A DNA stretch of 64,000 nucleotides from Paludibacteraceae bacterium (GTDB lineage Bacteria; Bacteroidota; Bacteroidia; Bacteroidales; Paludibacteraceae): NCBI GenBank assembly GCA_017551675.1, contig JAFZLC010000041.1, positions 1 through 64,000 on the forward strand, read 5' to 3'. The notes below the pieces were generated by a model. That model was not told the DNA's origin. It saw only the letters and a list, made by a program, of their open reading frames with translations, and did not search any database. Of this stretch, positions 46,042-55,633 are shown one piece after another (positions within the stretch are counted from its first letter, which is position 1; every line of letters starts with the position of its first letter). Made by a program: the position numbers and the translations under genes.

Positions 46042-46914
46042 TTACAAAACGTTCAACACCTGTTCTTTAATTTGTTCCAACTCATCCTTCATCTTCACAA
46101 CAATCTTTTGCATTTCAGAATGGTTAGACTTAGATCCCAATGTATTGATTTCTCGACCTATTTCCTGAGCAATGAATCCTAGTTTCTTACCTGCATTTCC
46201 TTCTGCCTTCATAGTCTCCTCAAAATAGGTTAGATGTTGGCGAAGACGATTCTTTTCTTCGTTCACATCCAATTTCTCAATATAATAAATCATCTCCTGT
46301 TCAAATCGATTCTTATCATATTCCACCGACTTGATTTCAGAAAGATTATCCATGATTCTTTGTTTGATTTTCTCCACACGCTCTTTTTCAAACGGATCGA
46401 TAGTGCTTAACAATGCACGGATGTTTCCTATCTTCTCTTCAAAAACAGCAGCCAAGGACTCTCCTTCACGGGTTCTAAATTCCACAAGTGCCTGTACTGC
46501 CTTTTCAAAAGCAGCTTTTACCTGTTGCCAATCTTCCTCATCCACCTCTTGAATCTCTGTCTTCATCACATCAGGCATGCGTAACAACAAAGGCATCCAA
46601 TCAGCAGGCTCTGCCACACCCAATCTCGTCGACATCGATTTAATCTGCGTATAATAATTCTCCAAAAGAGCCTCATTTATCTGAGTGGCAGTCTCACCAT
46701 TAATCGACTCAACATAAATACCAAATTCTATCTTACCACGCTCCAAGCGCTGTGATACAATGTTACGCAACTCGAGTTCTTTCTCTTTATATGCGTTAGG
46801 AACTCTCGAGAACAGATCTAATTGTTTACTGTTCAAAGACTTAATCTCAATTGTAATTTTCTTGGATCCTACCTCGCAAGTTGTCTTGCCGAATCCTGTC
46901 ATTGACAATACCAT
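46042..46914 (-). CDS. yicC: YicC family protein (endoribonuclease-like)
   Basis: 290 residues. Standard start LSMTGFGKTTCEVG and EIKSLNSKQLDLFSRVP, and the C-terminal DUF1732 domain with DKNRFEQEMIYYIEKLDVNEE and GFIAQEIGREINTLGSKSN. YicC family members have RNase activity in E. coli. First gene of yicC-gmk-nadD. Divergent from tsaB. Confidence 0.94.
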   Translation of the reverse strand: MVLSMTGFGKTTCEVGSKKITIEIKSLNSKQLDLFSRVPNAYKEKELELRNIVSQRLERGKIEFGIYVESINGETATQINEALLENYYTQIKSMSTRLGVAEPADWMPLLLRMPDVMKTEIQEVDEEDWQQVKAAFEKAVQALVEFRTREGESLAAVFEEKIGNIRALLSTIDPFEKERVEKIKQRIMDNLSEIKSVEYDKNRFEQEMIYYIEKLDVNEEKNRLRQHLTYFEETMKAEGNAGKKLGFIAQEIGREINTLGSKSNHSEMQKIVVKMKDELEQIKEQVLNVL

Positions 46915-46943
46915 ATTCTTTACTAATTTGAAAATTTACACCG

Positions 46944-46951
46944 CAAAGTTA
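46944..46951 (-). promoter_or_regulatory. -7 promoter box for yicC-gmk-nadD
   Basis: TAACTTTG on the minus strand, 29 bp before the yicC ATG. Confidence 0.55.
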
Positions 46952-46992
46952 ATTTTAATTTTATCAAAACGGCACTTTCCATGCAAATAATG

Positions 46993-47000
46993 TATTTTTG
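46993..47000 (+). promoter_or_regulatory. -7 promoter box for tsaB
   Basis: TATTTTTG; lies after the in-frame ATG at 46981 and before the ATG at 47020, so the true tsaB start is 47020. Confidence 0.55.
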
Positions 47001-47019
47001 CATAAATTTTTATGTAAAA

Positions 47020-47739
47020 ATGGCTACAATAATTTCAATTGAAACATCTACGGAAGTCTGTTCCGTTGCCCTTTCACAAGACGGAGAGAACCTTTGGGAG
47101 AAAAAACACATGGAGGGACAAGCCCACTCCACCCTATTGGCTCCCTATCTACAAGAAATGCAAACCTACATCAATGACAATCATATAAAAGTAGATGCAG
47201 TGGCAGTAAGTAGTGGTCCCGGTTCATACACAGGATTACGCATTGGCGTCTCCACTGCCAAAGGACTCTGTTATGGTTCAGACTTGCCACTACTTTCCAT
47301 CGGAACATTAGAGGTATTAACCATAGCGGCGCTTCATTCACTAAAAGGAAGTGATATTCCTGCAAACGCCTATTTCTGTCCGATGATTGATGCCAGACGA
47401 ATGGAGGTTTACACTGCATTTTACGACAAAGATCTGCATCAAGTGAGGGAGACATCAGCAGACATTATCGATGAAAACTCATACCAAGAGATTCTCAACA
47501 ATCATACTGTATTCTTTTTTGGTAACGGTTCCAGCAAATGCAAAAAGGCAATTCAGCATCCCAATGCCAAGTTTTTAGATGATATCGTACCACTTGCGAC
47601 AGAGATGAGTCAGTTGGCAGACGAAGCCTACAAAAAGAAGGATTTCAAGGATGTTGCATACTTTGAACCAGCCTATTTAAAAGAATTTATAGCCGTAGTT
47701 GGTAAAAACAAAGTTTTAGGATTGGAAAATCAAAAATAA
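47020..47739 (+). CDS. tsaB: tRNA N6-threonylcarbamoyladenosine synthesis protein TsaB
   Basis: 239 residues from ATG 47020 (MATIISIETSTEVCSVALSQ); an upstream in-frame ATG at 46981 lies before the promoter -7 box. TsaB is the non-catalytic partner of TsaD in making t6A37 of ANN-reading tRNAs. The actin-like ATPase fold marks AVSSGPGSYTGLRIGVSTAKG and CPMIDARRMEVYTA are present. Its own short leader (about 15 nt). Confidence 0.95.
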   Translation: MATIISIETSTEVCSVALSQDGENLWEKKHMEGQAHSTLLAPYLQEMQTYINDNHIKVDAVAVSSGPGSYTGLRIGVSTAKGLCYGSDLPLLSIGTLEVLTIAALHSLKGSDIPANAYFCPMIDARRMEVYTAFYDKDLHQVRETSADIIDENSYQEILNNHTVFFFGNGSSKCKKAIQHPNAKFLDDIVPLATEMSQLADEAYKKKDFKDVAYFEPAYLKEFIAVVGKNKVLGLENQK

Positions 47740-47752
47740 AGTTGTAACTTTG
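47722..47752 (+). promoter_or_regulatory. Promoter of rpsP
   Basis: TTGG at 47722-47725 and TAACTTTG at 47745-47752 are spaced by 19 bp, close to the Bacteroidota -33/-7 pair. The -33 part lies inside the tsaB 3' end. Confidence 0.65.
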
Positions 47753-47800
47753 CACCGCTTTTTTTAAGCACAATGAAGTTTAACTAATAAATTAAAAGAA

Positions 47801-48376
47801 ATGGCAACCAAAATTAGATTGCAAAGACACGGCCGTAAGGGGTACGCGTATTACCACATCGTCGTAGCAGATAGCAGAGCGCCACGTGATGGTAAGTATA
47901 TTGAGAGAATTGGATCTTACAATCCAAACACCAATCCTGCTACAGTTGACTTAAACTTCGAAAGAGCTTTGTATTGGGTTGAGACAGGTGCACAACCAAC
48001 TGACACAACAAGAAACCTTTTGAGCGACAAAGGTGTTTACATGATGAAGCACTTGAAAGGTGGTGTTAAGAAAGGTGCATTCTCTGAGGATGCAGCTCAA
48101 CAAAAATTCAATGCATGGATGGCAGAGAAAGATAAGAAGGCTCAAGCTGTCGTAGCAAAGAAGGAAGAAGCAAAGAAGGATGACGTAAAGAAACGCTTGG
48201 AAGCTGAGAAAGCTGTACACGCAGCTAAGGCAGAGGCTCTTTCTAAGAAGAGAGCAGAAGCTGCAGCAGCACTTGAGGCAGCAGCTAAAGAAGCAGCAGC
48301 TGAGGCAGCTGAAGCAATCGCAGAGGCAGAGGCTCCAGCAAACGATGCAGCAGCAGAGGCTCCAGCAGCAGAATAA
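47801..48376 (+). CDS. rpsP: 30S ribosomal protein S16 with long Ala/Lys/Glu-rich tail
   Basis: 191 residues, twice the usual 80-90. The first 85 residues are canonical bS16 ([38 protein letters not shown]). From about residue 105 the tail is a charged Lys/Glu helix ([20 protein letters not shown]) and then almost only Ala, Glu and Pro. Such tails are a known trait of Bacteroidota S16. Own promoter and terminator. Confidence 0.97.
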   Translation: MATKIRLQRHGRKGYAYYHIVVADSRAPRDGKYIERIGSYNPNTNPATVDLNFERALYWVETGAQPTDTTRNLLSDKGVYMMKHLKGGVKKGAFSEDAAQQKFNAWMAEKDKKAQAVVAKKEEAKKDDVKKRLEAEKAVHAAKAEALSKKRAEAAAALEAAAKEAAAEAAEAIAEAEAPANDAAAEAPAAE

Positions 48377-48400
48377 AATTCTATTGCAAAAGAAATTCGA

Positions 48401-48431
48401 AAAGGATATCAGAATAGATATCCTTTTTTTT
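48401..48431 (+). terminator. Terminator of rpsP
   Basis: Perfect stem AAAGGATATC/GATATCCTTT with 6-nt loop and an eight-base T-run. Confidence 0.92.
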
Positions 48432-48472
48432 ATTTTAACATGATTTACTCATTATCGTATAAAAAAAAAGAG

Positions 48473-48480
48473 TAACTTTG
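48473..48480 (+). promoter_or_regulatory. -7 promoter box for glyA
   Basis: TAACTTTG, 48 bp before the glyA ATG at 48529. Confidence 0.55.
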
Positions 48481-48528
48481 CACAGCGAAAAGCCAAAGTG
48501 AATTTAATTTGTTTATATATATAATTTT

Positions 48529-49809
48529 ATGGTAAGAGACACAGCAATTTTCGACATCATCGAGAAGGAGCGCCAACGTCAACTTAAAGGTATTGAGTTG
48601 ATTGCTTCCGAAAACTTTGTAAGTGATCAAGTAATGCAAGCAATGGGTTCTTGCTTAACCAACAAGTACGCTGAAGGTTACATCGGACATCGTCACTATG
48701 GCGGTTGCGAGGTAGTCGACATGAGTGAAGGATTAGCAATCGAGCGCCTTTGCAAACTTTACGGTGCTGAGTACGCTAACGTACAACCTCACTCTGGAGC
48801 TCAGGCAAATGGTGCTGTTCTACTTGCAGTTCTAAATCCTGGCGACAAATTCATGGGCTTGGATTTGGCTCATGGTGGACACCTTTCTCACGGTTCATTA
48901 GTTAACACATCAGGTTTGATCTACAAACCAGTTCCTTACTTCTTGAACAAAGAGACAGGTCGTGTTGATTACGACGAAATGGAGAAAACTGCAAAAGCAG
49001 AGCGTCCTAAGTTAATCATCGGTGGTGGTTCAGCTTATTCTCGCGAATGGGATTACGCTCGTATGCGTAAAATCGCTGATGAAGTAGGTGCACTCCTTAT
49101 GATCGATATGGCTCACCCTGCTGGTTTGATTGCCGCTGGTTTGCTTGACAATCCATTGAAATATGCTCATATCGTTACTTCTACTACTCATAAGACACTT
49201 CGTGGACCTCGCGGTGGTATCATCCTTCTTGGTAAGGATTTTGATAATCCATGGGGTAAAGTAACAAAGAAGGGCGTCATCCGCAAGATGTCTTCCATCC
49301 TAAATTCTGCAGTGTTCCCTGGTATGCAAGGTGGTCCATTGGAGCACGTAATTGCTGCTAAGGCTGTTGCATTTGGCGAAGCTCTTCAACCAGAATTCAA
49401 GGAATATCAAACTCAAGTGAAGAAAAATGCTGCTGTAATGGCTCAAGCATTCGTTGACAAGGGTTACGCTGTCGTTTCTGGTGGTACTGACAACCACTCT
49501 ATGTTAATCGACCTTCGTCCTAAGTTCCCTGAGTTGACTGGTAAGATGGCTGAAACTGCTCTTGTTTCCGCAGACATCACAACTAATATGAACATGGTGC
49601 CATTTGACACTCGTTCTGCATTCCAAACTTCAGGTCTTCGTTTCGGTACCCCTGCTATCACAACGCGTGGTGCTAAGGAGAATTTGATGATTGAGATCGT
49701 TGAAATGATTGATACTGTTCTTTCTAACCCAGAGAGCGAAGCTAATATCAAATCAGTTCGCGAGAAAGTAAACAGCATCATGAAGGATTATCCTTTGTTC
49801 GCTTGGTAA
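48529..49809 (+). CDS. glyA: Serine hydroxymethyltransferase
   Basis: 426 residues. PLP enzyme converting serine and tetrahydrofolate to glycine and methylene-tetrahydrofolate. PLP lysine in [34 protein letters not shown] and [13 protein letters not shown] are standard. Codon choice is strongly biased, fitting high expression. Own promoter and terminator. Confidence 0.98.
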   Translation: MVRDTAIFDIIEKERQRQLKGIELIASENFVSDQVMQAMGSCLTNKYAEGYIGHRHYGGCEVVDMSEGLAIERLCKLYGAEYANVQPHSGAQANGAVLLAVLNPGDKFMGLDLAHGGHLSHGSLVNTSGLIYKPVPYFLNKETGRVDYDEMEKTAKAERPKLIIGGGSAYSREWDYARMRKIADEVGALLMIDMAHPAGLIAAGLLDNPLKYAHIVTSTTHKTLRGPRGGIILLGKDFDNPWGKVTKKGVIRKMSSILNSAVFPGMQGGPLEHVIAAKAVAFGEALQPEFKEYQTQVKKNAAVMAQAFVDKGYAVVSGGTDNHSMLIDLRPKFPELTGKMAETALVSADITTNMNMVPFDTRSAFQTSGLRFGTPAITTRGAKENLMIEIVEMIDTVLSNPESEANIKSVREKVNSIMKDYPLFAW

Positions 49810-49858
49810 TCATAAATTTGAATACTCCTAATCTCAGGAGTGCATATTTTCAAAAAAT

Positions 49859-49886
49859 GAGGGTGTATCGTCGATACGCCCTCTTT
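49859..49886 (+). terminator. Terminator of glyA
   Basis: Stem GAGGGTGTATC/GATACGCCCTC (one GT pair) with a 3-nt loop, followed by TTTACTT. A weaker ACTCCT/AGGAGT hairpin lies before it at 49824-49841. Confidence 0.8.
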
Positions 49887-49902
49887 ACTTATCTAATATC
49901 CA

Positions 49903-50568
49903 ATGAAAAATAAACTTATTCGTATACTCCTAAGCTGTCTTGCCTTTTGTGTTTTGCTGTTGGGGTGTTTTGCTATTATTCGACAACACAAACGTATTCC
50001 GCCTCAAGACGGAAGTCCGATTTATAGCATGGCAAAAGAGAAAGCAAACGCACTAAAATCGTATGCAGTCCAAAACAATTATGACACTTGTTATTGCTTT
50101 TTGGTGGATTATTCCCTACCATCGGGAACTCCAAGGTTTTTCATTTGGAATTTCACGACTGATGAGATTGTACTTGCCGACTTTTGCATGCATGGTGCAG
50201 GAAAAGGAAACACAAAGTGTACTCCTATTTTTAGTAACAAGCAGGGAAGTAACTGTTCTTCTTTAGGAAGATTTATTGTCAATAAAAACAGATATGGTAA
50301 AATCTTAGGAGAAAAACGAAGTCGTGGAGTCGTAGGCATCGATTCGTCAAACAGTAACGCCCAACAACGTGGATTATTGATACATGACTCTCATTTTCTT
50401 GATTTTCAATCTCTCATTCCACGCAAATGTCTGCCGTTGAATGGTGCTTCTTGTTCTGGCTGTGTCACAATCACGTCCAAAGGATTCCAAAAAGCGAAAG
50501 AACTCATCGATAATTCGCCTAAGAAGATTCTCATGTGGACCTATTGTTCTCCAAACACTCACAACTGA
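49903..50568 (+). CDS. Murein L,D-transpeptidase catalytic domain family protein
   Basis: 221 residues. N-terminal membrane anchor or signal (LLSCLAFCVLLLGCFAII). The catalytic pattern is DFCMHGAGKG with the His and GASCSGCVTI with the nucleophile Cys, close to the YkuD-like family that makes meso-DAP crosslinks. Convergent with a methyltransferase, 2 bp apart. Substrate inferred from family only. Confidence 0.88.
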   Translation: MKNKLIRILLSCLAFCVLLLGCFAIIRQHKRIPPQDGSPIYSMAKEKANALKSYAVQNNYDTCYCFLVDYSLPSGTPRFFIWNFTTDEIVLADFCMHGAGKGNTKCTPIFSNKQGSNCSSLGRFIVNKNRYGKILGEKRSRGVVGIDSSNSNAQQRGLLIHDSHFLDFQSLIPRKCLPLNGASCSGCVTITSKGFQKAKELIDNSPKKILMWTYCSPNTHN

Positions 50569-50570
50569 TT

Positions 50571-51236
50571 TCATTTTCTACATACACACCATAGTATCGC
50601 ATTATCCGTATGGATCTCCACCTCTGAATATCGTTCCTCAAGGAGCTTCCTCACCTCCCCTTCAGTATGGAAAGGAGGCGTGAACCAACCTTTAGGTGCT
50701 AGTACGTGATTCACCACCCAGTCTGTTCGTCGCAATTGACCTCGAATATAAAAACAAGCAATGAATTGACCTCCAGTTTTCAATACTCGACAGGTCTCAT
50801 CAAAAGCTTTTATCTTGTCGGGAAACGCATGGAATCCATTCATGCTCATCACAACATCTATGCTTTGACTCTCGAATGGCAATACACCCACATCTCCCTG
50901 ACATAAGCTTATATGGCCCACTCCATTCAATCGCTGACGTGCTTGTCGCAACATATCCTCACTATAGTCAAGACAGATAATTTTTGCGGCAGTAAGTTTC
51001 TTCCATTTCGTGTCGGTGAAAACTGCCGTGCCACAAGGAACATCCAGAATCGTACCAGAAAATTCATCGGGAATGAACGACAACATTCTTTGCGTGATGG
51101 CTATATCATCAGTTCCACCCCAGAAGAATTTAATATATGCTTTGGACAAAATGTTCCCTTGCGTTAAGACTCCGTCGTAAATATTCTTGGAATCGTGGTA
51201 TGCACCTTTAATTTTATCATTTTGTTCTGCTATCAT
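50571..51236 (-). CDS. Class I SAM-dependent methyltransferase (UbiE/BioC-like)
   Basis: 221 residues. Motif I is ILDVPCGTAVFT, motif II-like Asp in IICLDYSEDML, then FESQSIDVVMSMNGFHAFPD, typical of Methyltransf_11. Substrate cannot be read. A -7 box lies 24 bp upstream. Stand-alone. Confidence 0.9.
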   Translation of the reverse strand: MIAEQNDKIKGAYHDSKNIYDGVLTQGNILSKAYIKFFWGGTDDIAITQRMLSFIPDEFSGTILDVPCGTAVFTDTKWKKLTAAKIICLDYSEDMLRQARQRLNGVGHISLCQGDVGVLPFESQSIDVVMSMNGFHAFPDKIKAFDETCRVLKTGGQFIACFYIRGQLRRTDWVVNHVLAPKGWFTPPFHTEGEVRKLLEERYSEVEIHTDNAILWCVCRK

Positions 51237-51259
51237 ATTCGTTGCTTTTGATTATGACA

Positions 51260-51267
51260 CAAAAGTA
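51260..51267 (-). promoter_or_regulatory. -7 promoter box for the methyltransferase
   Basis: TACTTTTG on the minus strand, 23 bp before the ATG at 51236. Confidence 0.5.
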
Positions 51268-51309
51268 CAAAAGGGGTTCTGCAACTTGGTTGCAATGTGA
51301 AATACGAGT

Positions 51310-51417
51310 CTAAAAACTATATTTGACTTTAGCCCAAAGCCCCGAATTATCCTTGTAAATAGCGAACATACCTGCATTGGCACGGAACCAATCATAGCCC
51401 GCTGTGAGTGTGATTTT
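51310..51417 (-). pseudogene. C-terminal fragment of an outer-membrane beta-barrel protein
   Basis: The frame ends TLTAGYDWFRANAGMF, then YKDNSGLWAKVKYSF and a stop: alternating hydrophobic/polar residues and a terminal Phe, which is how outer-membrane barrels finish. An in-frame TAA at 51418-51420 ends it upstream and it has no start codon. A terminator for the preceding lipoprotein lies at 51431-51454. It looks like the leftover of a larger barrel gene once downstream of the same operon. Confidence 0.6.
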
Positions 51418-51430
51418 TTATGTATAAAAA

Positions 51431-51454
51431 AATAAGAGGGAAGCCCCTCTTATT
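51431..51454 (-). terminator. Terminator of the metal-uptake operon
   Basis: Stem AATAAGAGG/CCTCTTATT with a 6-nt loop, overlapping the end of the lipoprotein gene, with a T-run on the minus strand. Confidence 0.85.
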
Positions 51455-52670
51455 TCTCAAAACTGTAGAAGAATGAAGGAAATCCCGTAACCGTTATCAC
51501 CCTCGATTCTATATTTCCCGTATTAGGGTCATACGTACAAAATCCATTGTATTCCTCATTGGCAGATCCATACACTATCTTACCTTTATGTATGCCCATG
51601 GCGATACCATGTCCGTTAGAATGTGGCAGTCCGTCGATGACCTTTACAGTTTTATTATAAAGATCAACAATCACAGGAGCACCCGTACGCGCAGTATATG
51701 TGTTGGTATTTTCCGGATCAAGACCTATCGCATAACCGTAGGCATAGAGAATACCATTGGAAGTGTATTGACACTTTGCAAGGATATTGAGGTAATCACA
51801 TTTAAGTCCTTCTACTTTTGTACTAGTTAGGTTGAAAGTATAACTTGGATCAAAGTCTGTTTCTCCCTTCTTGATACGGGCAATACCAGCATCCAATCCT
51901 GGAATATAACCGAAAGAACCGACACAGTTGATATAAAGGTCTCCTTTTTCATCCTCGAAGATGGATTGGTTATCAATCGGACGAGTTGGTCCACAGATAC
52001 CGAGCGATGTATTACGGATTCGTTTTATGAAACTATCATCCGAAACGTTGTAAAGAGCCATTTCAATAGCATTCTCCGTCGGCATCCATTGCGAGTTATA
52101 CTGCTCCAAAGCAACGTAAAGGATATTATCACGTATATACATAGCACCCGGATAGGCGGATACACCCTCGTTGTGAAGTGATGAGATATCAATTCTCGAC
52201 AACTCTTTCATGGTTTTGGGATTAAAAGCAATAATCAAATCCAAGCTTTGACAACATACGTAAGCCTTTTCTGCACTTGCTTCTACTACGATGGCTGCAC
52301 TTGAGTTGGCAGGAAGTGTCATAGACCCCTGAAGTTCAAGTTGCTGTGAGTTATTAAGAACATAGCGTTTCAATTTCAATTCTGTACCACCCATGTAATC
52401 TGGGAAGACATAGATGTTTCCACTTTTACAGACACAAGGATAAGAACCGAATCCAAGAGGTATAGCATTTCTATTGTCATAATTAACGCCACCACCGAAA
52501 TTGCTTATGGTCTGTAAATAACCGCTTCCACTATCACAGGAGGGGTTGGTGACGGTAGTTGAAAAAAGAATTTTTCCTGAGGCTGACTGTTGATCTATTT
52601 CATCCTCTTTTTTACATGCTGAAAACAAACTAGCAAATGCTACAGTTAAAAATAAATACTTAGTTTTCAT
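51450..52670 (-). CDS. Beta-propeller-like lipoprotein paired with a TonB receptor (DUF4374-like)
   Basis: 406 residues. Signal peptide II with lipobox FSAC. The mature protein is beta-rich with YncE/DUF4374-like blades (GNIYVFPDYMGG, NILYVALEQYNSQ, and GDLYINCVGSFGY spaced along the chain). DUF4374 and related lipoproteins sit beside TonB receptors in Bacteroidota iron and metal loci and are thought to face the cell surface. It is the last gene of the TonB receptor operon (26 bp after it). Ligand not known. Confidence 0.75.
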   Translation of the reverse strand: MKTKYLFLTVAFASLFSACKKEDEIDQQSASGKILFSTTVTNPSCDSGSGYLQTISNFGGGVNYDNRNAIPLGFGSYPCVCKSGNIYVFPDYMGGTELKLKRYVLNNSQQLELQGSMTLPANSSAAIVVEASAEKAYVCCQSLDLIIAFNPKTMKELSRIDISSLHNEGVSAYPGAMYIRDNILYVALEQYNSQWMPTENAIEMALYNVSDDSFIKRIRNTSLGICGPTRPIDNQSIFEDEKGDLYINCVGSFGYIPGLDAGIARIKKGETDFDPSYTFNLTSTKVEGLKCDYLNILAKCQYTSNGILYAYGYAIGLDPENTNTYTARTGAPVIVDLYNKTVKVIDGLPHSNGHGIAMGIHKGKIVYGSANEEYNGFCTYDPNTGNIESRVITVTGFPSFFYSFEK

Positions 52671-52696
52671 TTATTTATGATTTATGTTTGATTATT

Positions 52697-54817
52697 TTAT
52701 TTCATTACATATCTTACCTTGAACGCAAAGTTTCTTCCTGGGAGCGGACGGTTGAGGTCTGAATAAACTGTTTGGTCTGTCAGATTCTTCACTTTGAAAG
52801 AGAGGGTCCACGTGTCATTTAAGAAACTATGTTCTATTCCTGTATCGATGGTGAATGAGGTTGGAATCTTTCTATCTTGGTACTTACTCATTTCAAAATC
52901 ATAGAAGTATTCGTGGATATAAGAAGCGTCCATCAAGAATCGGCTATTTTGTTTCTTGCCTCCGAACAAATTTTCCTTGTGTAGCTCAAATCCGAAGTTG
53001 GCTAACAAGAAAGGAATATTGGGCATACGCATATTGTAGGTCGGGTTAGGTGCAGACGAGCCCGTTTCAGTTTCTCTACGATCACGAAGATCTTGGTATG
53101 TGATGTTGCCATAGAGATAAAGGATAGGTGCCACATCACCTTTAAACTCAAATTCAACACCATTTGAGCGCACAGTTCCGAAATTGGCATAACGAGCCAT
53201 GGAAGGAATCATATCCGCTTGATAACGAATCATGTCTTGGAGTTTGTTGAGAAAATAATTCCCTTCAATTTCTATGAAGCCATATTTGTGATTGCGATGA
53301 TATAGCAGTCCGGCATTAAGACCATTACATCGCTCTGGTCTAAGGTCGGTGGCAGGAAGTATAGAGTAACCATTTCCTGCCAATTCCTCCGATGTTGGTA
53401 TTCTAACTTCTGAGCTGAATGAAGCTTTCGCCAATAATCGGGTGGTTATTTTATAGCGTAACGACTCACTTCCACCCCAGTAATTTTGATTAAGGCTTAT
53501 CTCTTTCGGGTTGTTGATGAAAGATTGTTCCAACACTTTCGTATCAGATGAGAAAGTGAAATTTTTGATGGTTGTAGCGCTCATGAATTTTCCATCAAAC
53601 AATGTCAAATCATACGAGAAACCTGCAGTGAAACTAGTCATACGACTTGGGAAATTGGTCTGATAACCAAAGGAGAGATCCATAAGTTCATTTTTAGGTT
53701 TTTGTCTTGTATGCGTAGCATAAAGATTGAGATTGAACGTACTGTGTTTATTTAAAAGATAATTCAAGTTCAATTTCGATGTAAAATCATGTGTTCTGTT
53801 GTCGGAGTCCGACGCATAGTTACCTTGTTCTCCTCCATAGGCAGAAATCGCATTGTAACGCGAACCATCCCAACCATAACGATAAGGAGCTGCATCATAA
53901 AGTCCATTCTGTCCATAGCTGTAGCAAGAACTAAAATCAAAGTCAAGACCTTCCGTTAGGAAATTATCTTTTTTCAATGTGACGGCACCAATTCCAGCTT
54001 GACCATGCGTATAAGCTTCACGAATATCAAAATCTATACCCTGTATTTCCGCATTAGTGGCAGTATAAATAAGTTCCATTTTCACCTCATCGAAGTACCA
54101 TTTGGTAGCTTTAAGTGAACCACCAACCATAGCCTTTTTAAAGCGATCATGATCTCGTTTCACCACCTGATTGTCTAAGTTCGGCAGTTGCATCTCATAA
54201 CTATTGTCAGAATACGTAAGGACACCCCCCAATCCGAATTGCAATCCAGTCTTTTTGTTGTTGCGTTTGAAAGCCGAGTTTAGTTTATGCGTATTGAAGG
54301 AAGCTATCTCGTAACTAGCATCCAGGTATACAGGAGGATATTCCTTAGTAACAACATTCACCGCTCCACCTAATGCAGAGCCACCAAAACGATATGGTAC
54401 GATGCCTTTGTAAACCTCAATGCGTTCAATCATATCGGTTGGGACATCATTCAGCGACATATAATCACTAAGTTGTCCAATAGCTGCTTCGTCTATATAG
54501 ATACCCATTCGTTTGCCTTCCAGTCCACGAACCGATATTCTCGAAGCGCTTCCAACACCACCTGTGTTTCGCACGGTTATACCCGTTGTGCGAGCGAGTG
54601 CATCGTTGATATTGGTGGTCGTACCTTCTAATTGCTTAATGGAGATAACTGAAATAGGCATTGTGGCCTCTCGCATCTCGCGTATTTCGTTGCGGCCCAC
54701 AACCACAACCTCATCTAATTCAACATCAGGGACAATATCATCTGATTCTTGTGCAAAAGAATTCAGAACAACCAACCCTGTCATCATCAAAATAAATCTC
54801 TTGTTTGTTTGTAACAT
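52697..54817 (-). CDS. TonB-dependent outer-membrane receptor (metal or siderophore type)
   Basis: 706 residues. Signal peptide, then DEVVVVG as TonB-box-like start, the plug (PISVISIKQLEG, RISVRGLEGKRMGIYIDE, ERIEVYKGIVPYRFGGSALGGAVNVV) and a 22-strand barrel ending NFAFKVRYVMK. It lacks the SusC-type carboxypeptidase-like N-domain, which points to metal or cofactor uptake rather than glycan. It stands between a ZIP transporter gene (31 bp) and a lipoprotein (26 bp). Zinc is the natural guess from its neighbours. Confidence 0.88.
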   Translation of the reverse strand: MLQTNKRFILMMTGLVVLNSFAQESDDIVPDVELDEVVVVGRNEIREMREATMPISVISIKQLEGTTTNINDALARTTGITVRNTGGVGSASRISVRGLEGKRMGIYIDEAAIGQLSDYMSLNDVPTDMIERIEVYKGIVPYRFGGSALGGAVNVVTKEYPPVYLDASYEIASFNTHKLNSAFKRNNKKTGLQFGLGGVLTYSDNSYEMQLPNLDNQVVKRDHDRFKKAMVGGSLKATKWYFDEVKMELIYTATNAEIQGIDFDIREAYTHGQAGIGAVTLKKDNFLTEGLDFDFSSCYSYGQNGLYDAAPYRYGWDGSRYNAISAYGGEQGNYASDSDNRTHDFTSKLNLNYLLNKHSTFNLNLYATHTRQKPKNELMDLSFGYQTNFPSRMTSFTAGFSYDLTLFDGKFMSATTIKNFTFSSDTKVLEQSFINNPKEISLNQNYWGGSESLRYKITTRLLAKASFSSEVRIPTSEELAGNGYSILPATDLRPERCNGLNAGLLYHRNHKYGFIEIEGNYFLNKLQDMIRYQADMIPSMARYANFGTVRSNGVEFEFKGDVAPILYLYGNITYQDLRDRRETETGSSAPNPTYNMRMPNIPFLLANFGFELHKENLFGGKKQNSRFLMDASYIHEYFYDFEMSKYQDRKIPTSFTIDTGIEHSFLNDTWTLSFKVKNLTDQTVYSDLNRPLPGRNFAFKVRYVMK

Positions 54818-54848
54818 CTTTATTTATATATAATTAGTCTGTATTTTA

Positions 54849-55616
54849 TTAAACTTCAAAAATATGAATGGGTACTTGATCCAACACCATCATCATGGCG
54901 AAGCCCAAAGCAAAGCCTATTGTTCCAAGATTAGAATGTTCTCCCTGAGATGCCTCTGGAATAAGCTCCTCCATAACGACGTAGAGCATAGCACCAGCTG
55001 CGAAACTTAGCAAATAAGGCATGACCGCCGTAACCATTGAAGCTAACAATATCACAAGGATACTACCAATTGGTTCTACCACACCACTTAATGTGCCAAT
55101 GCCAAAGGCTTTGAGTCGACTATTCCCTGCACTGCGAAGGGGCATTGAGATAATAGCGCCTTCCGGAATGTTTTGAATTGCAATTCCTACAGAAAGTGCC
55201 AAGGCTTCCGTCATACTAAACTGAGATGCTGCCGCACCTGCAATAGACACACCCACCGCCATTCCTTCTGGAAAATTATGAATGGTTACAGCCAATGCCA
55301 ACATGGTGGTTCGAGACAATTTACTTCTCGGACCTTCATGTCCCCCCATAGGATGAATATGCGGTGTGATTAAATCTATCAGAAACAAGAAGGCGAAACC
55401 ACCTAATAAGGAGAGGGTGACAATCCCAATATTTCCTCTCTCAATCGCAGGAAGGATAAGTGACCACACAGCAGCAGCCACCATCACACCAGATGCAAAA
55501 CCCAACAGTGCTTTTTGCAACAATTCGGGTATCTCTTTCTTCATAAAGAAGACAAAAGCTGCACCTAATGTCGTGCCTAAAAATGGAATTATCAAGGTTA
55601 TGATGATGGCGCTCAT
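54849..55616 (-). CDS. ZIP family metal transporter
   Basis: 255 residues with about eight membrane helices. The ZIP metal site is visible in helix 4 (TIHNFPEGMAVG, H-N-x-P-E-G) and helix 5 (IQNIPEGAIISMPL), and a His-rich loop HIHPMGGHEG lies between helices 3 and 4. It brings divalent metals, usually Zn, into the cytoplasm. Operon: 131-residue protein, ZIP, TonB receptor, lipoprotein. Confidence 0.94.
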   Translation of the reverse strand: MSAIIITLIIPFLGTTLGAAFVFFMKKEIPELLQKALLGFASGVMVAAAVWSLILPAIERGNIGIVTLSLLGGFAFLFLIDLITPHIHPMGGHEGPRSKLSRTTMLALAVTIHNFPEGMAVGVSIAGAAASQFSMTEALALSVGIAIQNIPEGAIISMPLRSAGNSRLKAFGIGTLSGVVEPIGSILVILLASMVTAVMPYLLSFAAGAMLYVVMEELIPEASQGEHSNLGTIGFALGFAMMMVLDQVPIHIFEV

Positions 55617-55633
55617 ACGTGTGTCGGGTTTAT

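Noticed and set aside
47801..48376. Frameshift or fusion in rpsP causing the long tail
   Set aside because: The Ala/Glu/Lys tail is a known lineage trait of S16 in Bacteroidota and the frame is continuous.
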